Source: Tubulanus polymorphus
Lineage: Eukaryota; Nemertea; Palaeonemertea; Tubulaniformes; Tubulanidae
NCBI RefSeq assembly: GCF_964204645.1
Contig: NC_134027.1
Span: forward strand, 22,680,485 to 22,744,484
Length of the DNA stretch: 64,000 bases
Direction of reading: 5' to 3'
In this document: positions 12,191 to 24,440 of the stretch, in pieces
Position numbering within the stretch: the first letter of the stretch is position 1
How the letters are laid out: the number at the start of each line of letters is the position of its first letter
Program-made: the position numbers and the translations under genes
The notes under the pieces: generated by a model
The model's input: the letters and a program-made list of their open reading frames with translations, nothing else
The model's database searches: none
What the model was told of the DNA's origin: nothing

Positions 12191-13231
12191 ATGAAGTTTC
12201 TATCTGCGACGCTCACGATGGATATCAACGTGTCAACGACATGCGCTGCCGAGCATATCAAAGTTTACAATATGATATTACAAGGGATCATTTCACTGGT
12301 CATTCTTTTCGGTAGCGGTATTTTGATAATTTGCGTCGTTATGAAACCGAATTTGCGCACGAATTTCACTGATTTACTGGTCAGTATGGCAGGTGCCGAT
12401 CTTACGGCCGGTGTGTACATGTTGTTTGCCACTGTCGGAGGTATTGTCCGTTCCTCCTTGAGTAACGTACCGTTTTGTTTTTTGATGCATTCGTTTGCAT
12501 CACTTTCCCTTATATCGTCTTGCGTTCACGTGGTGCTGATCGGTATAAACAGACATATGGCCGCCAAGTACCCCGTCAAACACAGAAAACACGCCAGATT
12601 ATACACGTACATCAGTATTTGTGTCGGATGGAAGATATCTGTGCTTTTCACGGCGCTGCGTTGTTATTGGATGGTAAAATCGGGATTTCTAGAAGGTGAT
12701 GATTGCTGTCACAAGTTCGTTGTTAGCGGAACGGCCTATATTACTACTCTGACCTTCGTACTTTCAGTATCAGTACTTTTATTGTTGATTCTTCACGTGG
12801 ACATCATTCGGCTTTTAGTGTGGAAGAGAAACCGGCCGATAGCTCCCGCGATACGTGCTGGTATTACGCAATACACCATGACACGACTGAGGAACACGAT
12901 CAGAATTTCGGTGATGATTTTCTTTTCGTTTACGATCTGCTGGATGCCGTATCTGGCTGTCGAATGGCACATACGTCTCTACGGCCCGAGTGACACTCTT
13001 CTATCCACGAGGTATATCGTATTTATCATCCTGTTCCTCAATTCGTCGGTCAACCCGATTATCTATACGATATTCAATCCCGATTTCAAGAAAGCGTTTT
13101 GGTCAGTTCTGTGTTATTTGAAACGTCGTCGTCAACATCGGCTGCAGCAGCAGCAGCAGCAAGCCGCCCAAATCGAGACTATCGCTCACCTTCCATCGAA
13201 TGTACGAACCATTAATGTGAGACCATTGTAA
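12191..13231 (+). CDS. Class A (rhodopsin-like) G-protein-coupled receptor, orphan
   Basis: A single open frame of 346 codons with seven hydrophobic segments (about residues 26-50, 59-82, 95-120, 138-160, 180-208, 236-262, 272-296). Family marks include the TM2 Asp in AGADL, an Arg in the TM3 end motif, CWMP in TM6 and NPIIY in TM7, followed by a helix-8-like segment. A Cys before TM3 (VPFC) and a Cys pair in the second extracellular loop could form the usual disulphide. An N-glycosylation sequon (NVS) lies at residue 13. Oddities: the DRY motif reads N-R-H, the TM1 Asn is replaced, and a poly-Gln run lies near the C-terminus. ATG at 12191 is the first start, and a second in-frame ATG nine codons later is possible. 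A CAG directly precedes ATG, so an upstream untranslated exon is possible. Ligand unknown. It looks closest to the adenosine, amine or orphan groups. Confidence 0.85.
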   Translation: MKFLSATLTMDINVSTTCAAEHIKVYNMILQGIISLVILFGSGILIICVVMKPNLRTNFTDLLVSMAGADLTAGVYMLFATVGGIVRSSLSNVPFCFLMHSFASLSLISSCVHVVLIGINRHMAAKYPVKHRKHARLYTYISICVGWKISVLFTALRCYWMVKSGFLEGDDCCHKFVVSGTAYITTLTFVLSVSVLLLLILHVDIIRLLVWKRNRPIAPAIRAGITQYTMTRLRNTIRISVMIFFSFTICWMPYLAVEWHIRLYGPSDTLLSTRYIVFIILFLNSSVNPIIYTIFNPDFKKAFWSVLCYLKRRRQHRLQQQQQQAAQIETIAHLPSNVRTINVRPL

Positions 13232-15979
13232 CTTACGAAAAAACTCAAACTTGTGGAGCTGATCACTCAGACCGAGCTACATGGAAGTGGAATTTTTAAA
13301 AGCTTCACAGGTCAGGGCTCCAAAGAGGCGCAATTTCGCTTTGGAATGAAAATTTTGCTTCGTTTCCCCGCAATTTGACCTCGAACCAAAGGTTTGAAAG
13401 ATATTTCGGAGCGACAGCAGTTTAGGTATCTCTTGTGGTCATGTACCTAACAGCACCACGCAGTGGTAAGGTGACTATCATTCGGCTTTTATAGCTACCT
13501 AGCTATGTATGCAGATCGTGACGCCAAACTAATTTTCTAAAATACCGCCAAATTTATATTTCATGGACTTATCACGTAAAAAATATTCTATGTATATATT
13601 AGATATGCATATATTACATTGTTTCTTTCTTCTCTTTATTGTTTATATTGTTCATCCGTTCTGTTTTTTGTTTTTCTTTCATTCACAATCGTGTACTCTT
13701 GATTTATGATGAACTACAACATGAACTATAACCGCGATCACGCGAGCACTTTTGGCGCAGCCCAAATCGTCTGCGCCGGATCGTGGCTTATGGCTTTGCT
13801 ACGTTTTAATACGTTTTTACGATAGTTGTAGTTATATAGTTGATATAATGAACGATTAAACTGATTCTGTGGAGCTTGCCGTCGATAGCTCTTCGCCTCG
13901 TCATAATAATTACTATCTTATTATCAGATAACTTACGATTATAACAATTATAGTTATCTGAGTTGCTGGTCCTAAAATCTCGTGTCAGGTTCGAAGGATG
14001 GATCGGTCGTACGTACTGCACTTCTCTCCGATGCCTTTCGTTTAACGCGTTCACGCAATACGAAGTACTTCAGAGCGAAACGGGGTTAATCAACGGTATC
14101 TCGTTACAGGTCCTCTAATAAATACCTACCGACACCACCACCGCCCCCGACACCACCACGCCGGGGTAAAAATCTTCCCTGGTAAGAATTCCCCGATTGC
14201 CATTTCAAAACAAAATTCAACAAAATATTTCAATATTCTCACGTTGAACTATCCTTGCTTACAGTGACAATTACTGACAATTCAGGGTCCATGGCATTAA
14301 TGCCGAGACTTAAGTAAGTGCTTACAAGCACTTTTTGATAGTAAAAGCTGGCACTTTTTAATCACTTTTGCAAGGTAAAGACCACAGCCCTCGTTCTAAC
14401 ACACGACAGAAATCATTGATTTTTGATTTCGATTATGTGGGGAAAATGGATAAGAGGCAGGATACCACAAGTCAAAAGTAAGCACTTTTTGCAATTTTTG
14501 TGAGAAGTTATCATCTTTTAACAGCACTGACTAGGTCAGCAGGTTGACGTGTACTTGAAGAAATCATAAATACATGTTTAGAATCCAGGAAGGTAAGCTG
14601 ATAATTCCCCGTATTATCCCTAGCACTTAAGTGTTACGTACATCCGGTAATAAGTCTCAATTAGCGCGGCCTACCTACACACTTTCAATCGACACTCATG
14701 TCAACACTATGATTTCCGTCCCCGTAATCGAATTTTGATGATGGCATACTTCATTCACACCTTCATTCAGCTATCAGAGGCGGTTTACATATTAGAAATC
14801 CTCAATCTGCGTGAAATCGCTGAACGTGTATTAAGACGAGATTACAACAAGAAAAATACTTACGAAGAAAATATTGGCGCCTGGTGGAAAAATGGAGGAT
14901 GTAGTAATATAAACATATATACGAAATGTGACACGGAGGTTTGTGTATTTGTGGATTTTTCATGTAACCAGGGGTCCAGGGACACCATGGTCACTTTGGA
15001 TATGATTATAAGACTGGTGTAAAGTTAGGCATCACCCACAATACGTCACCTGTCATTAAGTAAATGTTATAACTTTTCACTAGGTGTTAATCCATGGGTT
15101 ATGTATTATTTGCAATAAATTGTCATTATCAAATTTGCTGCCTTTAGGAATGATAGGAAAGAAGCAGCTGTTTCATGTTTGCACCACTCTATTGCTTTGA
15201 ACCAGCAGCAGTGCCTCGTAGGTTACAGCATTAAAGTGGGTTAATTGTTTCTAACTGCTGGTTGTAAACTACAATGCACATGTTTCGATGACGTTTTGTG
15301 TGACTGTTTAACATCTCTCATACCAAGTGGCTTATGAAAAGTTTTTATGGTTCTCATTTATGTGCGGTAACGTCTTAAGAGGGCGCCAACAAATAAGAAC
15401 GTAACAGTTCAGAAAACAAACACGCTGTTATGAATGACATCTAGCATTCATGTGTGAGGACCGACAAGTGAAATGAGAAACACGATGGGGGATGGTACAA
15501 ATGCAATCAAGATATATATCCCGTTCATGGACTCTAAAACGAAGAGTTCGTTTCAGAGTCCATTACCTGATTAGAAATACGATTCTATGTAACTGTGATT
15601 GCAGTTCGTGTATGTTTTTCATTTGTACATCACATCGTTATTGATGGATACGTGTTACCATTTCTACATCAAAATAAAGGCTATATGAACATTTCGTCGT
15701 AGTTTTAGTGTTTGTTGGTGCGTTTACTGCAAATGATAGCACACCTAGAAAGGAAGCAGAGCCTAAACATGTATTTTCATTGATTGAAGATCAGAATCCT
15801 GTTTCATCTTGTAACAACGTCTAATTACCTCGGTCACATCCGACGTGGTGCCGGGCTCTGTGTGTTATGCTCGAATTCTACCGGTGATTGTGTTACAACT
15901 TTCTTTTGTACCTCAAAAAAGCTTGGAAATTTAAAACGCATTAAAACAACTCATGATGTGTTTTCTAACAGGAAAAATC
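13232..15979. other. Non-coding stretch downstream of the GPCR
   Basis: No gene recognised. An open frame at 14735-15022 (plus, 95 codons) has no known domain and ordinary AT-rich composition, and is probably chance. A short inverted repeat around ACTCTAAAACGAAGAG lies near 15534-15562. The same ACTCTAAAACGAAGAG recurs near 23150. Confidence 0.45.
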
Positions 15980-15985
15980 TTTATT
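15980..15985 (-). terminator. Polyadenylation signal of the toxin-like gene
   Basis: AATAAA on the minus strand, 65-70 bp beyond the TAG at 16051-16053. Confidence 0.55.
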
Positions 15986-16050
15986 CCTCGAATATAAGCG
16001 CTTCATAATGAGAAAGGTCCGTCACCAGAAAGGGTCCCATATAACGATAA

Positions 16051-16883
16051 CTATTCGTCTTTTTTCTTCTCTTTGCAACAAGTTGCAATAGCAGACGGAT
16101 TGCGACTAGCGCATTTATACCATCCTTTTTTGTGGCAACCCAAAAAGTAGAATGTTGTACCAGACAGCGTATTACCATGTGGAGATGGGCCATCGGAATC
16201 GCATCGACACGGTACCCCTCTTCTGAATCTCTCATGAATCAGATCTGGAATTAGCACCATCGAGAAATCACGCACTGGTAAAATTTGTGTAAATTTTACA
16301 ACGAGACAACGAAAGGCGAAGTAAACTTTACGGAGCCCTCGTAGATGACATGTAGGTAAGAAATAAATATTTTTTCGTGGAAACGAAATAATCTGTTTGT
16401 GGCCACGAAATGTTTTCAGTTCGAATGAAGCGTTTATCGTAGCCTCGAAACAATCTTTTTCGTCCGTACGAAATGTCTTTCGTGCTGGCCACGAAATAAC
16501 CCTTGCGTGTGATCTTTTTAGTTTTCACCGTGTCACCTCCGGGGCTCCTTAAATTTTCAATTTAGGATTGAATATAATTTACAAGCTGGAATGAAAGCCA
16601 GTAATAAGGCACTAGTCTATAAAACTCTAAGTGATATCTCAAAAACGTCGCTTACGTACCTTCATAACCGTTCATTGCTGACACTCCGGCAATGAGTAAT
16701 GCGGATGCGACGATCAAGATAAATGTCTGTAATGAAATGTATATGTAAGAAAATCGTGGCTCCAGCATTGCCGGATTTACCGGAAGCCGGTTCGTTGAGA
16801 GTCTGTATCTTCGAGTTAAAACTGGTTTAAATCTAGCGTCACGATTTGCAACAGCTCTATCATTCTGCTTTACCTACCTTCAT
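16051..16883 (-). CDS. Secreted cysteine-rich protein of the sea-anemone type I/II sodium-channel toxin kind
   Basis: Three coding exons, 98 codons: 16883-16878 (only ATG AAG before a GTAGGT donor), 16726-16660 and 16274-16051. Phases are 0 then 1 and all sites are GT-AG. Exon 2 encodes a strongly hydrophobic segment ending in small residues, a typical secretion signal. Exon 3 encodes a short pro-region ending in the basic site RFRR, then a mature domain of about 50 residues. Its spacing is C-x1-C-x21-C-x7-C-x10-C-C, and it carries the conserved CDSDGP and GNTLSG segments. This cysteine frame and these segments are those of anemone toxins that slow sodium-channel inactivation. A loop Arg conserved in that family appears to be His here, and the C-terminal tail is Lys-rich, so activity cannot be assumed. 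A polyadenylation signal AATAAA lies about 65 bp past the stop. Confidence 0.75.
16329..16551. mobile_element. MITE inside intron 2 of the toxin-like gene
   Basis: The ends form an imperfect inverted repeat. The left begins CGGAGCCCTCGTAGATGACA, and the right reads on the other strand AAGGAGCCCCGGAGGTGACA. Inside are several copies of the motif ACGAAAT. The end sequence resembles that of the hairpin element at 24577-24721, so they are likely relatives. Superfamily not assigned. Confidence 0.5.
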
Positions 16884-18089
16884 CCTGGAATTCAGTTGGG
16901 CGCTTTCAAAACACTTGAAATCTGAATATGTCAGACGGCCTGAATTTGTCGTTTATATCATTGTTTCAAGTGATTTATCAATGACACTTATCGTGACAAG
17001 TCGATTAATCCTTTCATGCCCTATGACGGTTTCTAAATTTGCGCATTTAGCCAATCTGTTACCGCCTGGTACAATAATGGATAGTTCAGAAAGGAAATGA
17101 GACCACACCTTACGTCCGAAGTAGTAGCCATTTTTGACGCAAACAATATTCGTTTAGTATTTTTACGGTTTTTAAAGCCTCTCTGTTTTCCACATTTCCA
17201 CACTGTGCATTGCGGCAGTATTCAAATATTCTTCCATCACTGGCGATGATCGTGAATGTCGAATTGTCGAACTTATTATCCAACTGTCGAATTGTGGAAT
17301 GAACGAACAGTTGTAGAATAACCGAATTACTTCCTCCTGAATAATAGCTGATCAGTCTTGAAAAATTGGTCCTCTAGAAAGCTATAGGGAATATTTACGC
17401 TTAAAGATCAAGCGTAGCCTAAAATAGCTTTGTTTTTAACGAAAGATAGTGTTACATGAATACAATAATCATTCTAGAGAAATATTAGCTGTAATGAGCG
17501 ATGGATTACTATAATATAAATGATTGAAAAGTGTCGCGTAGTTCGTCTGACACCCATGTAGATGGCGCTGATAATGACGTAATAGGGGCTACACGCTGAA
17601 TTCAAGCAAGCCAACTTGTAGCTTGATATTGATATTCATGGTATGAATGTAACTCTACTGAGCTTGCTGTTGAGATCTTGTTTGCCTTGCAGGCTACCGC
17701 GCCGATTAAAGGTTAGAAATTGTGTCATAAAATACCAATAAAACTTACATTGATAATGTGTGTACAGTGCGCGTTATATTCACTCATTGACGTATAAACT
17801 AGTTTATACGTCCATGATTCACTGTAAGCCTTATAGCCCGTATGACGTCACGAGCGCGTTCAGCAAATCCGCGCTACTGTTATTCATTTTTTAAACCCAT
17901 ATATTTATCTAATTTCAGTGTTTATCGAAAAAATATTATTTTCTACCAGTATATCAAAAATAGAACAAGAACATTAATGTTGATTGTGCCGCCTTGAAGA
18001 AAATAGCACATATACATTGCCTAATATCATCGACGATCAATAAAGTTTTTTTAATTTGATAATATCGACACTTAAGTTGAATTGATCGG
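16884..18089. other. Non-coding stretch
   Basis: No gene seen. A perfect 24-bp palindrome centred on ACTAGT lies at 17789-17812. Confidence 0.45.
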
Positions 18090-18099
18090 CAACCAGTCT

Positions 18100-19465
18100 A
18101 ACCAGGTGGGCCCCGATATTGATGGCGTAGGATCATTACTAGAAATTTAGAACCATTCAATATATTCAATTAAAGAATGAACGCCAAAGTTTACAATTGA
18201 AATCGTTATTTTGAAACACCAATATTGGTGACGTGCACATCGACTCACGTACATGTATGTACATGTATATACGACCTAATCTTCGTATATTCTCTACTAG
18301 GCTAATATAATTTTAATTTTGTTGCCAATTTTAGACATTGATTTGTCTATTATGCGTAGGTTTATTATATCCGAGTCAGATGTCTGACTTAAGTTAAGTC
18401 GAACACTGTACTAATCAATCAAACTAATATTGTGGATAATCCTTCCTATTACAAGATATAGAATTTTATAGTTCATTCATATATGAATCATTCTAAATAA
18501 GGTAATAAATGGGAGATAATATTGTTATGACATTTGCTGAGGGGATTAGTTTGAATAGTCATAGGATATTAAATTTTGCATTTAAGTACAATGCGGATGA
18601 GGTTCAACATTCAGTCGGCGAGTGACTGGAATCATAAGGCGATTATAAAGGATCGGGGATAATCGTCATCGCCTATTCGCGCCAAAATCAACCGTTTCAT
18701 CTAGTCTGTTCTTATGTTAGCGTCATAGTGTGGTTGTAACATAAGGTGCTTATCTCCACATAATTCCCTTCTTTCTAAGTATATTACTTCATACCTTGCC
18801 GATCACTAATTACTTACTCACTGACAAATTTACTCAATTAAACTGTTCTCCTAGGTATATAACCCCTTGTTTTTAATCTATATCTCACACCTGATAATGA
18901 TCGCTAGGGTGAGATCGAAACGTCGTGACTTATCTTTTGAATAAATACATTCTCGCTTTTAGAATTCTTTTAACTAGTACATAGTGGGTTTTTTATCTTA
19001 TCTACATTAAGGTGTTGCTATTATCAGACTACCTGCGTTGATACTTGGTGTCAAACATAGACAATACATAGAAGTTATGTAGATAAACATCTCTTGATCT
19101 CGTACGTATCCATGTATGGAAACCTAAATATGGCGCGGCCAGTACAAAAGTGTTTTTAGAACAATATGAAGTGTTTAGGTACGTAAACACTCCATACATG
19201 GGTCGGTGGAATGTTGTGACGCATGAATACGACACAATCCGTGAGTACCAAACCATGTGTGGCAAAGGGCATGAACACGTTACTAAACAGTAAACGATAT
19301 AAAAGGGAAGAGCTAGTCTTTGAGCCCCTGTTTCACTTGCTTACCTGATAAACATCGTCATCCTTAACTGATTTCAAGAAATTATCGAGATGTTTACTTT
19401 GCCACGACGAACTATTCAGCTGCTGCAGTCTGCGGATTTCTGCGAAAGCTGTTGATTGTATTTTA
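18100..19465 (-). pseudogene. LicD-like copy 4, first exon remnant
   Basis: 19361-19345 reads ATG ACG ATG TTT ATC AG before a GTAAGC donor. It matches exon 1 of the intact copies, and the conserved upstream region extends to about 19465. Downstream on the minus strand, a short stretch at about 18110-18250 resembles intron 1 of copies 2 and 3. No exon 2 or 3 follows in place; the next downstream LicD pieces belong to copy 3 at 10.4 kb, 9 kb away. It is either an orphaned 5' end from unequal exchange or the far-displaced first exon of copy 3. Confidence 0.5.
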
Positions 19466-19739
19466 TAGTTTAAATAAATATTAAATCTTGCCAATCAAAT
19501 AATCTGTCGATATATTTCGTACAGCTGTTGAACCTAGTTATTACGATTCTCTTTAAGACGAGACTCCTTTATTGCGATGATTTCCAGTATGTCCCAGCTA
19601 AGACATTCATAACAATGAAGCTTTGGATAACACGAAACTTGTTTAATACGACAATTTCACTTTTAATAACCCAGAAGAACAAACAGTTTTATTTTTCATA
19701 TGTATTCAAGTAATGTTTAAAAATCAATACGTCGAACGT

Positions 19740-19990
19740 TTTGGGATGAACAAATACCCCTTCTCAAGTCACAGATGATGCAATAATACAGTACGTTACG
19801 ATATAACGATTCCAATAACAGGTCAATATAGTGGTGCTTAAAATAGCAAAACATGACATATTAACATAACATGACAACAACCAGAACTGGCCGGGTTAAC
19901 GAAAGACATTGAGGATCCATTCTGAAACAATTGCAAGTATAAAGATGGCTTTTCTAATTGGATAAACAACGTAGGCTATCTCGTGTGAAT
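19740..19990. repeat. Direct repeat of 22801-22995
   Basis: The two segments share long runs such as CAGGTCAATA and CATTCTGAAACAATTGCAAG in the same orientation. Each lies just upstream of a LicD first exon, so they were probably duplicated with it. The 22.8 kb copy continues into a possible retroelement fragment. Confidence 0.6.
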
Positions 19991-20051
19991 TTCTTTTATC
20001 TAATTTCTCTACCTTTGGCTTGAAAACCCATATTTACAACTACATATCTCC

Positions 20052-20460
20052 TTACATAGAGCGATGGACGAACGTCTGAATATCTTTGAGATACCATAAC
20101 AAAATGTTAAATGATACGTTATCGACAAAATGCGACAGCCTTCTACAAACCTTTGTTCGACTCTTCACCGGCGCACTTTTGATAGGAAGGTTAGCCCCCT
20201 TCCTTATTACCGAATTGCCCGAGTGAACTGGAAGGAGTCTCTCCCGAAAACTGTCAAACAAAAACCATGAAACTATCAACTGACGTATTTTGCTATTCCA
20301 AATCATACAGTCGAGCTCTAAGCCACCAGGTAGGTTGGCGGCCATGAAGGTGAGATCCCGATACAGATCGGATGTTGTCAGTTTAGATAGTGAACAAAAC
20401 GCATCAAACACTGTAAGTTCGTTTAATCGGTGTCTCTGATTCAGGCCAAAATGAAAAACC
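20052..20460 (-). other. Duplicated block downstream of LicD copy 2, with a 119-codon open frame
   Basis: An open frame runs from 20411 to 20052 on the minus strand. Its central part (MAANLPGG then CMIWNSK) has an interrupted counterpart at 5715-5975 downstream of copy 1. I recognise no domain. It could be a terminal exon of another gene, an alternative LicD 3' exon or a decaying duplicate. Confidence 0.35.
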
Positions 20461-20678
20461 CAATCTGCACCAACCTTTTCTTAACATAGAATGAAAATAA
20501 AAATTAATCAAGTCTCTTATTAAGTTGTTTCATTTTAATCCAAATTAGCTGCGTATCATAATGATTTATTTTCAGGATTCTGAAGCCAACCACAGGCTAA
20601 AGATCGCTTTGTAAACTATCCTATACACTGGAAAAAACCACCCATATCCGATGGCCTGTAATATACTTTCGGGATAAG

Positions 20679-22687
20679 TCATCGATGATGTCGATGTGGT
20701 ATTTTCCCCTTTGTCTCGAAAGTATACGGATGAAGGGGAATATTCTCCTTTAATTCGTCAACTTCCTTAACGTGTAAAACCCGATCATTCAACATAAGAG
20801 TTTCGATCATTTTGCCATCTTGCCATTTCCTGTGCACGAACGGTAAATATGGCTTCATGTTTTTACACTCCGTAAACTTCGATTGCCTTTTACATAAACT
20901 AGTCGAACCGTATTTATCTATGAGTATCTGCACTGGATCTCGCGGGGCCGGCAGCATGAACGTCTCCAGGGGGCGCTTGTGCAGCGGAAATACGAGGCTC
21001 TTTTTGAGTATATGTTTTTTCGAGTCCGAAGCACTGAAGATATGCGTTTTGTTCTGTTTATAAAAGAAAATATCTAAAGATGGCGTGTACCATCGTCCCA
21101 CTGGTTTGTAGTATACGGTTCCACGAATATATCTAGCATCGTGGATGTGTATTTTGCTATAAAGCGTTTGTTTCGGAATAAATCGCTGTTGCGCTTCCAT
21201 TGTGTTAAGAAGGTCGAATCTATCTTCATAATCCATCATCACATCTGCATCATAGTCGGATGGCACAAGTGCGTGATGCCTCCAAGAACCCACTAAGGTG
21301 CCAAAAATCATGAAATACGTCCAATTCCTTTCAATTGCCAAATCGTCCAGATATTTTAATTGCCGCATGTAAGCCTGCCTATGTGATTCACTTACTGTTA
21401 GCTTCAACAACTGGCATGCCCCTATGTCAACGGTCTTATTCACTACTGGGTTGCATTTTGGTATATTGTATTCCCTCTTTGGAAAATCATGATGCGGTTC
21501 AGAGCCTGAAAATGTTTATTCTATTAGAAATAATTCTATAGTCAAATTTTAGAATTCGAAGTTTGGATGAATGTTTGGCGTATCGAGGTTCTATGGTGGC
21601 TGTTTCGGGGCCGTAACATAGAATATCTGATAAGCGAATGAGGGCTCCAGAACGCCAGAACAAAGAATTTACCGTTTAGGCGTCCGGCCAAAAGAAAAAT
21701 TCAACCACAGTAAAATCGACTTATATGCAAATTAAACTCAATTTGAACGCGCCAAATTGAAAAATAATTTCACTGTTTAGTAGTTGAATGTGTTTGTTTT
21801 AGCTGGCACACCAAAACGAATAATATCAGAAATAAATCTGTTTCTGCACACAAAAACAGATTTTTTAAAGGAAATTCGATGGGTTTTTTTCGTTTTGGCG
21901 TTTTCTCGTTCTGGCGCCCTCATTTGCATATGATGAATTGGTCGTTATGGTCCGAATCAGCCACTATGATTGTTCTCACTTAAGTCCACTTTGTTCGGAT
22001 TGATGATAACTTCGGGATTTTTTACATAATCAGCTTCGTTATCCGAGGACACAAGCGTCACAATTCGTTTATGGATTTCACTTTTTATCGAAGTGTATGT
22101 TAGCGATTGAGACAGCAAACAAACGCCGCTGATCACTAAAACCGCCATGACGACGCACCTCGACGGAAAACTTCATCATAGAAACAAACAAAATAGCTTG
22201 CCAACAACGAATCATACAATAAAAGCGATATCATATATATTCATTGATAGAGTATTAATTTGTATATATCAAGAATTGAATACAAATGGATTTGAATTTG
22301 CTGGCATCCAGTCTAGCCCCAATATTGATGATGTAGTGCACACCCACTTAGACAAACTCACACACAATGTTCTAATTCATTATCAAAAATGCATGTAAAT
22401 TCATTGAATAGAAAGTAAGAGTTCTGAAATCTAATTGATCAAAGAAAAAAACACCGATTTTCACAATTGTAATCGTAAATTTTAAACACCAACGTTGATG
22501 AAGTAGTGCACGTCGACCCACACACTACCCCTTAAATAACGCATGCTAGTAGGCTATGTGTAAAAACATTTTTGTAACGGTTTTTATGGCGTCAAATTAG
22601 TTAGATAGCAAGTAGTTCATAGTGACTCTAACCATAGTTTAATCATATGTAATGATACCCTGTTTCACTTGCTTACCTGATAAACAT
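20679..22687 (-). CDS. LicD/fukutin-like phosphotransferase family protein, copy 2
   Basis: Three coding exons: 22687-22677, 22158-21980 and 21505-20679, together 338 codons. They have the same GT-AG boundaries and phases as copy 1. The start ATG is two codons downstream of the position used in copy 1, where this copy has ACG. Exon 2 encodes the membrane anchor (about residues 6-20). Exon 3 encodes the LicD-type core, with GTLVGSWRHH followed by the acidic SDYDADVMMDYE, and a conserved C-terminal third. The predicted role is phosphate-linked glycan modification in the secretory pathway; the substrate is unknown. Both intact copies keep the acidic metal-binding residues, so both may be active. 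Confidence 0.8.
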
Positions 22688-22967
22688 CGTCGTCCAAAAG
22701 TGGTTATAAGGAATTATCGAGACGCTTACTTTAATACGACGAACTATTCCACGCAGCTGCTGCAGTGTGCGGATTTCTGCGAAAGCTGTCGATTGTAATC
22801 AAGTCACAGATGATGCAAAAATACGGTAACGTTTCCAATAACAGGTCAATAGTGGTGCTTAGAATAGCAAAAAATTACATAATACAACATGAAAAAAAAA
22901 CCTGAACTGACCGGGTTGACGAAGGACATTTAAGATGAATGAGGATGCATTCTGAAACAATTGCAAG

Positions 22968-23240
22968 TTAAAAATGGCTTTCATATTTGATAGACAACGT
23001 ATCTCTGGCTTTGTCTAAAATCTTTAATTTGTTTTCATTGATGTATTGACTACAAGTAGAACAGGCAGTTAAATGCTGTCCTATCGCAGATTTGTTTGTC
23101 CGATGCTCTTTAACTATATTGTAACTTGATGTTGTTAGTTTTTCTGTGGACTCTAAAACGAAGAGTCCATGGTTTTTTCGAATGTTAACGTTTGTATCAC
23201 ATAAACAATAGAATCTGTATACGAAATTAGCCATAAGGGA
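22968..23240 (-). mobile_element. Possible Penelope-like retroelement C-terminal fragment
   Basis: A minus-strand open frame (23234-22968) contains KSAIGQHL followed by cysteines and KILDKARDTL. This recalls the distal part of the GIY-YIG region of Penelope-like elements. No reverse transcriptase is present. The assignment rests on short motifs only. Confidence 0.3.
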
Positions 23241-23429
23241 TTTTGGAGTAGGACACTCTAATGAGAAGAAATTCTTAGTCTTTGTAGTAGTAACACGTTT
23301 AAATCGCGTATTTTACACCCCTAAAGGCCCCAGGAGTGCCTCGGAACCCACCTACCCCCTACCCCCAAATACGGTTTCGTAAAAGATTCGGTTGTGTAAC
23401 AAATTTTCATATTCAATTTTGACAATAGA

Positions 23430-23726
23430 CAGGCCCGTGCCGAGCTTTTTTGAGGGACAGTTCTATTTCAAGCGAAAGGGCACTTTTTACCGTAAAAGGG
23501 GCAGACTTTCCGTTTGAAAAAGGGCAGATCCTGAATACGAAGTGCTCGGGCTCATGTATATATAATTAGAGAAGGGATAGATTTTCATTAAAAAAGAAAA
23601 ACCATGAAAATTAGATAAAAATTTCGCAAATCTTGACCCAAATTCTTTGACACGCTTTGAAGGGCACTTTTCAAAATGTTAGGGGGTTTGTCCGCTAACC
23701 CCGAACCCCCACTCGGCACGGGCCTG
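23430..23726. mobile_element. hAT-like MITE
   Basis: The ends are inverted copies of CAGGCCCGTGCCGAG. The interior has no coding capacity. The end sequence matches the element at 48871-49296. Confidence 0.65.
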
Positions 23727-24329
23727 ATAGGAACCCGTCAATACTTATGCATTGGAGACGACGGGCTCGTATCGTTCAGTATCGAATTCTCGTATTATCC
23801 ACTATATTTCATACTTGAGTTTGTGACAGGGGTATGATAATCGTTTGATCTAATATAATTATAAGCCATTGTAGTCTCCGTTCTTATTCTTATATCGTAG
23901 GTCCTCGAGGACAATTTCTATGTGCGCGTACTTGAGTTTAAATGAAATTCATATAGGCGACCCTGATGATAAAGTTTATTAGCAAGACAGTGTAAATCAC
24001 TGAGTTCTTTCCTGTTGTATGTATGTTAGTATGTGCAGAGTACAAGCCTCTGTCTTTTGGGCATTGCACATGCTGTTTTGTGGTTTAGCAAAAGCTGTTG
24101 CCTTAGCACGTAAAAGTATTGATGATTTCGTACACGAGTACGTTGGGTAGTAAACCGCTTTTTTCTTAATCTTGTTTTTCCCATCATATTACTGGTGTAA
24201 ACTGTGTAATAACCTATACGTGTAGTAACACACGGTTGAATTGCCGATTTCATATCGGTTTAACAAGCAATAAATCTCCTGACAAACATCGTAGAAACGG
24301 CTGTTGCAGTATCGAAAAAACACGCCAGT

Positions 24330-24440
24330 TTCCATTCTTAAACCATATTCACCCGTCGAGGGATTCGAACTCACTAAGCCAAAGCCTTCACTTCCCTCGC
24401 GAGTTGTTGGAGTCTACTTAACCGACCAGAATCCGGATGT
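24330..24440 (-). repeat. tRNA-derived SINE-like fragment
   Basis: On the minus strand, GAGTTCGAATCCCTCG is a good RNA polymerase III B box. The A box upstream is unclear, and the fold is not that of an intact tRNA. Confidence 0.35.

Noticed and set aside
14735..15022. 95-codon plus-strand frame
   Set aside because: No recognisable family, and no signal peptide or splice context; likely chance.
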